Shown piece after piece: positions 1 to 8,245 of a stretch of DNA of 64,000 bases; within the stretch, counting starts at the first letter, position 1; each line of letters begins with the position of its first letter. The stretch is taken from NCBI RefSeq assembly GCF_000708715.2, contig NZ_JENB01000018.1, positions 1-64,000 of the forward strand, given 5' to 3'. Source of the stretch: Pseudomonas putida W15Oct28 (GTDB taxonomy: Bacteria; Pseudomonadota; Gammaproteobacteria; Pseudomonadales; Pseudomonadaceae). Under the pieces are notes generated by a model that made no database searches, was not told the DNA's origin, and was given only the letters and a program-made list of their open reading frames with translations. A program made the translations under genes and the position numbers.

Positions 1-53
1 ACTTGCTTGACCGCTTCGATCTTGAATTCTTCAGGGTAACGCTGACGACTCAT
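1..53 (-). CDS. IS3-family transposase OrfA, N-terminal fragment
   Basis: Only 17 codons are visible. They read MSRQRYPEEFKIEAVKQ, which matches the usual N-terminus of IS3-family OrfA proteins (helix-turn-helix DNA binding, 'YPxEFKxEAVxxV'). The ATG sits at bases 53-51 with an AGGAGGT ribosome site a few bases upstream. The gene continues beyond base 1. OrfA binds the element ends and is normally joined to OrfB (DDE nuclease) by frameshifting, but OrfB cannot be seen here. Confidence 0.75.
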   Translation of the reverse strand, partial: MSRQRYPEEFKIEAVKQ

Positions 54-116
54 GGCACCTCCTATTTGGGCCTCATTATGAGGCTTGGAGGTGTCTACGA
101 AACCAGGGGCGATTCA
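1..116 (-). mobile_element. End of an IS3-family-like insertion sequence (partial)
   Basis: The segment holds the start of a transposase gene reading out of the window and a probable terminal repeat. Read on the minus strand, the outer end begins TGAATCGCCCCTGG (bases 116 to 103), the TG start usual for IS3-type ends. A ribosome binding site AGGAGGTGCC precedes the transposase ATG. The exact family and the full inverted repeat cannot be fixed because the other end is outside the window. The insertion has cut the neighbouring HNH gene. Confidence 0.7.
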
Positions 117-1120
117 TAGTGCGCTTCTCGATGGCAATTCGGGCATAGCGCTACGCAGTTGTAGAATCGATCCGACACTTCGGCACCTAGCACGTGGTGT
201 ACGTCCAAGAAGCCAGGGAATGATCGACTTTCGGTGCATCTTTCACACCGATACTGAGCTCGTTCCAGCACCGCCAGCCGAACCTTAGGATCGCGCTTCA
301 CGTGAGACCGAAGGGTACTCACCCTCTCCCCTACGTCACGTCCTAACGCCGAATAGTCTGGCATCGGGCAATCGTCATAGGTGTCGTCCAGGGCAGGCGA
401 TTTCGGATGTGATCCGACCAGTCTGGCGAGATCGACAACCCCCGGCCACTGCCATAAAACATCAGCAACCTGGTGGGTATCCGGCAACCGATCATCCTGA
501 AGCCACAGGGTTGGGCTTGTTCCGTTCTGGGCGTGGTTCTTCGTGATGCGTCCTTTCAGCCCCCTGCTTAGAAGCTCATCGCTCACCTCCCGCTGCCGAT
601 TCCAGATCTGATGCAAAGCGCCAATCGGGATCAAGGCGGCATACACCACGGCCTCGCCTTCACGCTGAAATAGCAGATTGTGGGTGATCCCTTGAGCGAG
701 GTCTCTACCCACCACATGCTGCAATGTTGCGTCCCAGCCCCCAGGACGAAGGTGGGCAGTCAATTGAGCAGCAGAGTACTTTTGCTCATTCCGGTTCCGA
801 CCATCACGGCGCCAGCACAGGCGCACCCGCGCTGTGGCTTCATGGCCATCTGAGGTGCGGAAAGTCACAATTTGCTGGGATGCCGCGCCAGTAGTGATCA
901 GGCGAGCGCTGGACACCTCGAAGCCGCAGGCTTCCAGAAATGGCCGCACAGCCGCGCGGGAACATTCTTCCGCCGCAAGACTTTCTGCGCCTCGAAACTG
1001 ACGAGGTGAAGATTCGGACAATGGATCTCTCCAATTTATGAAGTGTCGTAACCAGTATCGCTGATGCGGGTCGTTCCTGAAGAACCTAGATCCTGTGATC
1101 ATTACTCTCACTAGGTACAT
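95..1120 (-). CDS. HNH endonuclease-domain protein, 3' end replaced by IS sequence
   Basis: A protein of about 340 residues whose last 60 residues form an HNH nuclease module: a CxxC pair (CERC), then 'LDVHHVLG', an asparagine, and a second CPNCHREAH. The N-terminal 270 residues are not recognised, so the target is unknown; such proteins often act in restriction or phage defence. The frame runs into the insertion sequence: after '..REAHY' the last six residues and the stop codon come from the IS end at 95-116. The natural C-terminus is therefore lost, although all visible metal-binding residues remain. The start is uncertain: ATGs lie at 1120 and 1102 and a TTG at 1165, none with a strong ribosome site. 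Confidence 0.6.
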   Translation of the reverse strand: MYLVRVMITGSRFFRNDPHQRYWLRHFINWRDPLSESSPRQFRGAESLAAEECSRAAVRPFLEACGFEVSSARLITTGAASQQIVTFRTSDGHEATARVRLCWRRDGRNRNEQKYSAAQLTAHLRPGGWDATLQHVVGRDLAQGITHNLLFQREGEAVVYAALIPIGALHQIWNRQREVSDELLSRGLKGRITKNHAQNGTSPTLWLQDDRLPDTHQVADVLWQWPGVVDLARLVGSHPKSPALDDTYDDCPMPDYSALGRDVGERVSTLRSHVKRDPKVRLAVLERAQYRCERCTESRSFPGFLDVHHVLGAEVSDRFYNCVALCPNCHREAHYESPLVS

Positions 1121-1528
1121 TCGGGTCTTGATTTTAGCAGTCTTGGTTGGCACGGGCCTCGTCAATCAGAACGTTCAACCACCCTTGCCGTGAAGAATGG
1201 GTTGTGCCCACAAGTAATCGACCAAGGCCGTATAGCTGCTAAAGGTCTGATCGACCAAGCGAGCAGAAACCCAGCCCATGAACATGAACCGATGAACAAA
1301 CGAATTCACATTGAGCCCATTGGGGTAAATACAGAGGGCTTGCGAGCGGCCTGTGAGCATCTGACATCGCCTACTTGTTGAATAGCATAGTGCGCCGGTA
1401 GCACCCTTGCGGTTCTTTACCACCAAGCCCCGCTCGCTTCTCCACAAAACCCTTTTTGGTATTGGCCATGTCCATGAAGCTTGTGATGCCTCCCTCAACC
1501 ACTGCTAGAGACTCACTGGCGATGGTTG
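1121..1528. other. About 400 bp with no recognised gene
   Basis: The stretch lies between the truncated HNH gene and hisI. Short open frames exist on the minus strand (for example 1175-1498 and 1371-1553), but none shows a family motif or a good ribosome site. It may be decayed coding sequence or insertion debris; I see no clear repeat or RNA gene. Confidence 0.4.
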
Positions 1529-1975
1529 CTACCAATCTTTTCGATCCGTCCACAGCGGATCAGGACGTTGCACGCCTTTTGGGTTGCTGCTCACCACGAC
1601 CTGGTCGCCGTCAATGACGTTGTAGAAACAACTGCGGCGCCCGGTATGACAGGCACCCCCCACCTGATCGACTAAAACGAGCAGCGCATCTCCATCACAG
1701 TCCAAACGGACCTCTTTAACATGCTGAACATTCCCTGACGTTTCACCTTTTCGCCAAAGCCCTCCTCTTGAGCGCGACCAGTAACAGGCCTGCCGGGTCT
1801 GCAAGGTCTCGACGAGCGCCTCCTGATTCATCCACGCCAGCATCAACACTTCGCCACTGTCGTGCTGCACGGCAACGGCGGCCACCAGCCCTTGGGGACT
1901 CCAGGGAATCTGTGCCAGCACGTCATCTAGAGGGAAGCGCGATCCCGCCTCAGCCTGCTCGAGCTTAAGAAACAT
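1529..1975 (-). CDS. hisI: Phosphoribosyl-AMP cyclohydrolase HisI (zinc-starvation paralogue)
   Basis: HisI opens the adenine ring of phosphoribosyl-AMP in histidine synthesis, in the cytoplasm. The 148-residue frame carries the family signature [11 protein letters not shown] (from W74), then LDCDGDALL with D92, C93, D94 and D96 (Mg/Zn ligands), then [12 protein letters not shown] with C109 and C116. An AAGGTAG ribosome site lies 7 bases before the ATG. It is transcribed away from hemB, and a Zur-box-like sequence lies between the two starts. That setting, rather than a his operon, suggests the second, zinc-stress-induced HisI copy known in several Pseudomonas. The zinc cysteines are retained, so it is not obviously zinc-free. 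Confidence 0.9.
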   Translation of the reverse strand: MFLKLEQAEAGSRFPLDDVLAQIPWSPQGLVAAVAVQHDSGEVLMLAWMNQEALVETLQTRQACYWSRSRGGLWRKGETSGNVQHVKEVRLDCDGDALLVLVDQVGGACHTGRRSCFYNVIDGDQVVVSSNPKGVQRPDPLWTDRKDW

Positions 1976-1997
1976 GATTTACTACCTTGGAAGCAGA

Positions 1998-3062
<1,065 letters not shown>

Positions 3063-3085
3063 GATTTCCCGGCTGCGGTGACAAG

Positions 3086-3124
3086 CCCTTGTGACACCCC
3101 TAGCTTGGCAATGCGTCACAAGGG
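3086..3124. terminator. Hairpin between convergent hemB and amidase genes
   Basis: A perfect 10-bp inverted repeat, CCCTTGTGAC (3086-3095) and GTCACAAGGG (3115-3124), with a 19-base loop in the 70-bp gap between two convergent stop codons. It could end transcription from both sides, although the T tract is short. Confidence 0.55.
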
Positions 3125-3132
3125 TTTCATGC

Positions 3133-4335
3133 TCAAGCGGATTCAGTGTTCGCCATGGCTGCGATCAGGCTGCCCGCAGGTGGCTGCTGACGGAAGTAAC
3201 CCTCTACCCCCGTGAAGATCGCATCAGCGATTTTGCGCTGATGGCGTACATCATGAAGCCGCCGGCAATCATTGAGATTAGAGATGAAGCCCGTCTCCAC
3301 CAAAATTGAAGGCACTGCCGCGGACTTCAGTACCGCAAAACCTGCCTGCTCCACTTTGGATTGATGCAGTCTCGACACCCCTCCAAGTTGCGCGAGCACC
3401 TGGTGCCCCAAGTCCAGGCTGGTGGAAATGGTGGCATTCATTGACATGTCCAGAAGAACCCCGGCCACCATGGGATCATTCTTGCGCAGCTTGACGTCCA
3501 AACCACCGCCGACCGAGTCTGCGCCATTTTCCCTGGCAGCCATCCAGCGGGCCATCGACGAGCTTGCCCCTCCTTGGGAGAGTGCAAAAACCGACGCGCC
3601 CGAAGCAGTCAGCCTGGGCGCAGCGTCTGCTTGCACGGAGATGAAGAGGTCAGCATTCAACCGCTGAGCCACTTCTGCACGCTTGCGCAATGGAATGAAC
3701 ACATCACCGGTACGCACCAGGCGAGCCTTATACCCCTTCTGGGCATCTATGCGCCTGGCCAGTAGCAACGCAATCTGCAGGGCAACAATTTTCTCTCGCT
3801 CCCCTTTGGCCCCCACGGCCCCAGGGTCTTTTCCTCCATGCCCCGCATCGATCACTACCAACAGATCACGGTTGGACTTCCCCGCTGGCCGGTCCCTGAC
3901 AGCCCCGGCCACTCCAGCCGACGCGGCAGCCTGGTTAGCCAGGCCCGTCAGTAGCAACTCGAGCTTGTGATTACCCTGCGACGCAGCCAGCAGCTCACCC
4001 CGTACACCCGACTGCGTCAAATCCACGACGATACGCAAATCACCCGTTGGTGTTTTTCCACTGCGAATCGCGTGAACGGGCGTACCAGCCAACGCCAGGC
4101 CATCCAGTGATGCATCAAGCTCAGCCTGGTGCAGATCAAGCACCACCCTCGGTGGCGACTCCAAGGCAAAGCTGTTGGCGACCACCGGGCCACTCAGATC
4201 GAACAACAACTTCGTAGACCCCGCCGCACGAACAACGCTCACTCGCAGCACAACAGCACTCGATGCGCGCGCAGCAAATGATGCCGGCAGCGCTAGACCG
4301 GCTAGCAAAAATTTCAACAAGCTCCGTCTGTCCAT
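3133..4335 (-). CDS. N-acetylmuramoyl-L-alanine amidase (AMIN + Amidase_3), Tat-exported
   Basis: Amidases of the AmiA/AmiC type cut the peptide stem from peptidoglycan at division sites in the periplasm. The 400-residue protein starts with a twin-arginine signal (MDRRSLLKFLLAGLALPASFAARA), then an AMIN targeting domain (about 28-135), then Amidase_3 (about 158-385). VIDAGHGGKDPGAVG gives zinc ligand H166, E181 is the second ligand, and E347 in LVETGF is the catalytic glutamate. The third zinc ligand, histidine in the family motif S(I/V)HADA, is glutamine here (FISVQADA, Q235). The gene lies beside zinc-starvation genes with a Zur-like box upstream of its start, so it may be the zinc-stress amidase of Pseudomonas. 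Whether Q235 leaves it active is open. Confidence 0.85.
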   Translation of the reverse strand: MDRRSLLKFLLAGLALPASFAARASSAVVLRVSVVRAAGSTKLLFDLSGPVVANSFALESPPRVVLDLHQAELDASLDGLALAGTPVHAIRSGKTPTGDLRIVVDLTQSGVRGELLAASQGNHKLELLLTGLANQAAASAGVAGAVRDRPAGKSNRDLLVVIDAGHGGKDPGAVGAKGEREKIVALQIALLLARRIDAQKGYKARLVRTGDVFIPLRKRAEVAQRLNADLFISVQADAAPRLTASGASVFALSQGGASSSMARWMAARENGADSVGGGLDVKLRKNDPMVAGVLLDMSMNATISTSLDLGHQVLAQLGGVSRLHQSKVEQAGFAVLKSAAVPSILVETGFISNLNDCRRLHDVRHQRKIADAIFTGVEGYFRQQPPAGSLIAAMANTESA

Positions 4336-4625
4336 ACACCTTTACACCCTGAGTTGTCTCAGCTCACCGGGCAGATGATCTGATGCCACCCGCCCTATCC
4401 GCTCCGCACGCTTGCGCCCCACCAAGAGGGTGTTGTGGCGCTCTCTACAATGTTACGTTATAACATGGCTTCACGAAGGCAATGACCAGCGTGATCGCTT
4501 TGACGCCTACCTGCTAACAGACGAAGAGACGGCCTAGGGCCTGAAAAGCTGGATGAAGTAGAAAACCTCTTCCAGGCTGGATCTGAATTGAAAGACGCCC
4601 CCGCTTTTGGGAGGGCCGGAAACCC
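4336..4625. other. Divergent intergenic region with Zur-like box and coding remnant
   Basis: This 290-bp gap separates the amidase (left) and the cysS remnant-yidD-queD operon (right). It contains the Zur-like box at 4450-4466. Just after the box, a plus-strand frame from about 4467 reads WLHEGNDQRDRFDAYLLTDE and then stops at 4535-4537. It resembles the very end of COG0523/CobW zinc-chaperone GTPases ('RLDACLLTDEE..GP..W'). It has no start codon of its own and is best seen as debris of a lost zinc-regulated gene. Confidence 0.45.
4450..4466. promoter_or_regulatory. Zur-box-like operator
   Basis: ATGTTACGTTATAACAT is a near-perfect palindrome matching the outer part of the Zur box, with the right half TATAAC exact. 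It lies 114 bp upstream of the amidase start and 159 bp upstream of the rightward operon. Together with the site at 1998 it brackets the zinc-responsive genes. Confidence 0.65.
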
Positions 4626-4952
4626 GTGGATATACAAAATGAGTGCAGTGACACATCGAAGGCATCAGCATATGACGTCGACAATTCACCTCCACTCCGC
4701 TTGCTTGGGCTGTTGCAACAGCCACCTGATGCGGCACTCGCTGCATTGGCAGCGCCTTCAGCGCCAGCGCAATACCCTTTGCGTCATCGCCAGTATCTCG
4801 AGTCGTTACTACTCGCAAGGGACACTGCGCGCAGTGCTAGCGATTTTGCCAAAGCAGACGCCTTGCGTGATGAGTTACTGGCTGCAGGCTTCCGCATCGA
4901 AAACACCCCAGAAGGTTCCAAGTTGCGACCGTCGGCAAGGAGAGTGATATGA
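4626..4952 (+). CDS. Cysteinyl-tRNA synthetase C-terminal remnant or stand-alone mini-protein
   Basis: The 108-residue frame matches only the C-terminal part of Cys[17 protein letters not shown] (residues about 24-38) resembles the 'LGLLQQDPEAF' segment, and [37 protein letters not shown] resembles the terminal 'AR.ARDFARADAIRDxLxxxGxxLEDTPxGTxWR'. The catalytic Rossmann domain with HIGH and KMSKS is absent, so it cannot charge tRNA. A second cysS copy is a known Zur target in Pseudomonas; this looks like what is left after deletion. The GTG at 4626 is an inferred start with a weak GGAGGG site. The stop overlaps the yidD start (ATGA), so it may persist by translational coupling. Confidence 0.5.
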   Translation: MDIQNECSDTSKASAYDVDNSPPLRLLGLLQQPPDAALAALAAPSAPAQYPLRHRQYLESLLLARDTARSASDFAKADALRDELLAAGFRIENTPEGSKLRPSARRVI

Positions 4953-5203
4953 GGCAGTGGCCGATTTTGATTTTGATTGCATTGGTGCGCGGCTATCAGC
5001 TGTTCATCAGCCCGGTGATCGGCAGTCGTTGCCGATTTCACCCCTCTTGCTCCCAATACTCGATCGAAGCACTGCGCACTCATGGCGCATTGCTGGGCAG
5101 CTGGTTGACGCTGCGACGGCTATTGCGTTGCCACCCGTTACACCCCGGCGGATTTGACCCGGTACCGCAGAAAGGCAATAAAAAAGAAGGTGGTTCATGC
5201 TGA
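4949..5203 (+). CDS. yidD: YidD, membrane protein insertion efficiency factor
   Basis: An 84-residue protein with the full family pattern: an amphipathic N-terminus ([19 protein letters not shown]), the cysteine-containing core [15 protein letters not shown], and [18 protein letters not shown]. YidD is thought to help YidC-dependent insertion at the inner membrane. It is usually found with rpmH-rnpA-yidC; here it stands in a Zur-type operon, so it is probably a second copy. It overlaps the upstream remnant and queD by a few bases, indicating coupled translation. Confidence 0.9.
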   Translation: MRQWPILILIALVRGYQLFISPVIGSRCRFHPSCSQYSIEALRTHGALLGSWLTLRRLLRCHPLHPGGFDPVPQKGNKKEGGSC

Positions 5204-5787
5204 TCCGTAAGCTTTTCAAATTCGAAAATGCACACATTGTGCGCGGTTGCAGCACCCGCCGATGCTCTCACTCAATCCACGGGCACTCGTATAAAGTCGA
5301 ACTGCTTTTGCACGCAGACGCCCTGGATCACGGGCAAATGGTGTACGACTTCGGGTTGCTGAAAGGGGATGTTCGCGAGCTGATCGACGCCTTTGACCAC
5401 TCCGTCGCACTCTGGTCAAGGGATAATCCCGAATACATTGCTTCTATTCGCAAGCACTCCGAACGGTGGGTTTTGATTCCCGTCTCCCCGAGCGCGGAGC
5501 AATTCTCCAGATTGATCTTCCGCTTGGTGGATGCCGCGTTGCAAAACACAGATATGAGCAATGGCGAGTCCGACGTGCAACTTCACTCTGTCATCGTTCA
5601 CGAAACCGAAACGGGCTATGCACAGTGCTTTCGCGAAGACGTCGTGAATCCACGCATGGGCATGATCGACCTCGACCTTGTCGAGTTCTCTTCTGCCATT
5701 AGCACTCAGTGGTCAGACCCCGATCTGTTTGAACGCCTCAAGCCAAAGCACACCCTGACTCAGACCGCGCTAGACAGCCGGGCGTGA
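5197..5787 (+). CDS. queD: 6-carboxy-tetrahydropterin synthase QueD-like (6-PTPS family)
   Basis: QueD makes 6-carboxytetrahydropterin from dihydroneopterin triphosphate on the way to queuosine. The zinc histidines appear as H13 (FENAHIV) and H28/H30 (SIHGHSYKV), with catalytic-type cysteines C18 and C23 in between, and the VYDFGLLK segment is present. At 196 residues it is longer than the usual 120-residue QueD, with a C-terminal extension after [11 protein letters not shown]. Zinc-regulated queD2 genes are known in Pseudomonas, matching the Zur-like box and the coupled yidD. Confidence 0.85.
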   Translation: MLIRKLFKFENAHIVRGCSTRRCSHSIHGHSYKVELLLHADALDHGQMVYDFGLLKGDVRELIDAFDHSVALWSRDNPEYIASIRKHSERWVLIPVSPSAEQFSRLIFRLVDAALQNTDMSNGESDVQLHSVIVHETETGYAQCFREDVVNPRMGMIDLDLVEFSSAISTQWSDPDLFERLKPKHTLTQTALDSRA

Positions 5788-5827
5788 ACCACGCTGCCCA
5801 GGTTTAACGTTCAGCGTGAACGCTTCG

Positions 5828-6829
5828 TTACTCGATATCGATGACGACCTTGCCCACAGCCTTACCGGAACCCTGCAAAACCTGTGCAGCTTGAGCTTGC
5901 GCCAACCCAAACCGGTGAGGATCCATCAGCGGTCTGAGCTTGCCTTCCTCTGCGAGCCGCGTTGCATGCTGCAGGATTTGACCATGATGCGCACGCCCTT
6001 CCCCGCTAAGCATTGGCAACAGGACGAATATGCCTGACAGCGTCACGCAGCGCAGTGAGCCAGGGGCCAGATTGTGGGAGGCGAAGGCAAAACAACTGGC
6101 GACATGGCCATAGGGCTTGGCAGCAACAAGGGAGTCGTCCAGGCTCTGCCCGCCAACGGTGTCATAAACGATGTCGAACCCTTTGCCTTCAGTGAAATCC
6201 GCAACGTACTCGTCGACAGTTTTGGCGTTGTAATCAATAGGCGTAGCGCCAAAAGACGCCACGATCTCTTGTTTGCCGGCGGAGGCTGTCGCGTACACGT
6301 CAGCGCCGTGTGCTGCGGCAATCTGGATTGCTACATGGCCGACTCCACCAGCGCCACCTTGCACCAGGACACGCTGGCCGGCCTGGACTGCGGCTCTGTC
6401 TACCATGCCTTCCCAGGCAGTCAAAAATACCAGAGGAATTGCCGCGGCTTCGCGCATGGTGAGATTCTTCGGCTTCAATGCCAGAAGTGCCGTGTCGACT
6501 GCAGCATATTCGGCCAGCGAGCCCTGCAGCCCCCGAACGCCTCCCGTGAGTCCGTAAACCTCATCCCCCACGTTGAAGGCCGTCACGTCAGGCCCGGTTT
6601 CAACAACGACGCCTGCAAGGTCGGTACCGAGAATCGCGGGCAGCTCCGGCATGGCATACGGTGCAAGCCCCTGACGAATCATGTTGTCGATTGGGTTAAC
6701 ACCGCTGGCTACAATCCGCACAAGTACCTCGCCCGCCCGCGGCGAGGGGCGCTCTACCGTTTTCTCCACCAATGTCCCGGTAGCGTAGTCGTCTAGCACC
6801 AAGGCTCGCATCGTGTACTGGCTGCTCAT
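5828..6829 (-). CDS. Zinc-free MDR-family NADPH:quinone oxidoreductase
   Basis: A 333-residue medium-chain reductase of the quinone oxidoreductase type, a cytosolic enzyme reducing quinones or enones with NADPH. It has a GroES-like N-terminus (30-125, with SGVNPIDNMIRQG and LGTDLAGVV) and a Rossmann fold with VQGGAGGVGHVAIQIAAAHGA. The structural and catalytic zinc cysteines of alcohol dehydrogenases are absent. An AAGGAGA ribosome site precedes the ATG. It is divergent from an HxlR regulator, the common arrangement for redox or aldehyde-responsive control; the true substrate is unknown. Confidence 0.85.
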   Translation of the reverse strand: MSSQYTMRALVLDDYATGTLVEKTVERPSPRAGEVLVRIVASGVNPIDNMIRQGLAPYAMPELPAILGTDLAGVVVETGPDVTAFNVGDEVYGLTGGVRGLQGSLAEYAAVDTALLALKPKNLTMREAAAIPLVFLTAWEGMVDRAAVQAGQRVLVQGGAGGVGHVAIQIAAAHGADVYATASAGKQEIVASFGATPIDYNAKTVDEYVADFTEGKGFDIVYDTVGGQSLDDSLVAAKPYGHVASCFAFASHNLAPGSLRCVTLSGIFVLLPMLSGEGRAHHGQILQHATRLAEEGKLRPLMDPHRFGLAQAQAAQVLQGSGKAVGKVVIDIE

Positions 6830-6926
6830 TCTGGTCTCCTTAGAGGTTGTTTACAGTGTGCAATTCAGGGATTAGGGTTTAGGTATCATCTGTCGATTAG
6901 GCACTTTTTTGGAACGTAGGCACCCA
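6830..6926. promoter_or_regulatory. Divergent promoter region, quinone oxidoreductase / HxlR regulator
   Basis: A 97-bp AT-richer gap holds both promoters. I see no certain -35/-10 pair or clear palindrome, but HxlR proteins usually bind in such gaps to control themselves and the divergent gene. Confidence 0.4.
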
Positions 6927-7337
6927 ATGGTAACCATGACTGAACCCACTGTTCGCGATCCGGGAACGCCCCTGGTGGTCTGTGAACAATGCCCGCCTCG
7001 CAGAATTCACGCGCTCTTGGCCCCAAAATGGTCGTCCATGGTGATTTACGTGCTGAGTTTCGGTTCGATGCGAACAGGCCAGCTTCAGCGCTCGATGCCG
7101 GGTATTTCAAAGAAGATGCTTACCCAGACGCTTCGCGAGCTGGAGAGTGATGGGTTGATCGCGCGCAAGGTGCACCAGGTGGTGCCCCCCATGGTCGAGT
7201 ATTCACTAACCGACGTGGGGCAGCGATTTGTACAGCCGCTGATGGCGCTCTATGAGTGGGCGGAAGACAACGCCGAGCTTCTGGATGAGATTGAGACCAA
7301 TCGGGCGGCTGCGGGCAGCAATTCAGAGGCCAGCTAA
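6927..7337 (+). CDS. HxlR-family transcriptional regulator
   Basis: A winged-helix protein of 136 residues. The HxlR signature is clear: CEQCPPRRIHALLAPKWSSMVIYVLS near the N-terminus (cysteines available for redox sensing), then the recognition region ISKKMLTQTLRELESDGLIARKVHQVVPPMVEYSLTDVGQRF. The ATG at 6927 is chosen; the frame also allows a TTG at 6909 without support. It is divergent from the quinone oxidoreductase and probably regulates it. Confidence 0.88.
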   Translation: MVTMTEPTVRDPGTPLVVCEQCPPRRIHALLAPKWSSMVIYVLSFGSMRTGQLQRSMPGISKKMLTQTLRELESDGLIARKVHQVVPPMVEYSLTDVGQRFVQPLMALYEWAEDNAELLDEIETNRAAAGSNSEAS

Positions 7338-7386
7338 AGCCCACACCTCACCGGCGCAAAACAAACAGTGCAATGAGGAGTCCGCC

Positions 7387-7791
7387 ATGACCGTAGTCGA
7401 TCGCCTCAAATACTTGCGCGTCGTACTGGTTTTGGCTGGTCTGGCGTGCCTCGCGCTCTACCCACTTATGTTGTCCTGGCCGTCCGGTTGGGCCTGGCAC
7501 GTCGGTCACTCGGACTACCCGATGATGATCGTTGGCATCTACGCCACACTTGGCGTGTTCTTGCTGCTGGCTGCACGTGATCCATTGGCCAATCTGAGCC
7601 TGATCTGGTTCGCCGTGTGGTCCAGCGCCGTTCATGGAGCAATCATGGCTGTCCAGGCGGTAACCCAGCCGGAGCAAATGGGGCACTTGGCAGGTGACGT
7701 GCCGGCACTCTTCATCGTGGCGGTTGCCTTGGCCATCTTGACGCCCCGCTCCAAAGGGGCCGCTCGCCGCCGGAAACACAGCCGGGCTTGA
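7387..7791 (+). CDS. Small integral membrane protein, DUF6632-like
   Basis: A 134-residue protein with about four hydrophobic helices (for example VVLVLAGLACLALYPLMLSW, MMIVGIYATLGVFLLLAA, LIWFAVWSSAVHGAIMAVQAV and ALFIVAVALAILT). It resembles the DUF6632 family of unknown function. The ATG at 7387 has a strong GAGGAG site. It lies 49 bp after the HxlR gene on the same strand and may be cotranscribed. Confidence 0.7.
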   Translation: MTVVDRLKYLRVVLVLAGLACLALYPLMLSWPSGWAWHVGHSDYPMMIVGIYATLGVFLLLAARDPLANLSLIWFAVWSSAVHGAIMAVQAVTQPEQMGHLAGDVPALFIVAVALAILTPRSKGAARRRKHSRA

Positions 7792-7811
7792 GCAGTGCCG
7801 TCAGGTGATGG

Positions 7812-8189
7812 TCACGCTGCCCATGTTTCGTGCAAATGACGCCACAAGATCCGCCCGCCCTGAACACTGAACAGTGCAGTCGAGATCCGTGTCTTGGCGC
7901 TTTGTCCGGGTAACCGATGTGTTTCTTGATAGCGGATCAACGCCCCCTCCGGCCACTGCGCCAATGATTCCAGCCCGATAAGCTCAATGGCCAGCCCTGG
8001 CTGGCTACCTGCACGTTGAGCGAACAGGGTAGCTACGTCCTTCAGGCTTACCTGCAGACCATTAGGCGTAACCATGGAGAACTCCGGATGGAAGCGCTCG
8101 ACCATCGACTCAACCGCGCCCTCCCCCCTGGCGAAAAGCGCTTCTATCAATACATGCAGGTCAACGACTTCTTGCAGGTAGGGATTCAT
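7812..8189 (-). CDS. NTF2-like (SnoaL/DUF4440-type) small protein
   Basis: A 125-residue cone-shaped NTF2-fold candidate: an N-terminal helix LQEVVDLHVLIEALFARGEGAVESMVERFHPEFSMVTPNG, then strands ending in GGRILWRHLHETW. Family members are small enzymes or binding proteins; the role is unknown. An AAGGAAC site precedes the start. It is convergent with the membrane-protein gene and directly downstream of the histidine-kinase gene on the same strand. Confidence 0.65.
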   Translation of the reverse strand: MNPYLQEVVDLHVLIEALFARGEGAVESMVERFHPEFSMVTPNGLQVSLKDVATLFAQRAGSQPGLAIELIGLESLAQWPEGALIRYQETHRLPGQSAKTRISTALFSVQGGRILWRHLHETWAA

Positions 8190-8245
8190 AACGTTCAGTT
8201 CCTTTGAAGTGTGCGCCTACCCTTGGAATACGGTACTTGCGCAGC

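Noticed and set aside
1175..1553. Two short minus-strand frames between hisI and the HNH gene as genes
   Set aside because: No motif, no ribosome site, and one starts inside hisI in another frame. Kept only as an unassigned stretch.
5788..5827. Weak inverted sequence (AACGTTCAGCGTGAACG) after queD as a terminator
   Set aside because: The possible stem is short and interrupted and has no T tract; not strong enough to annotate.
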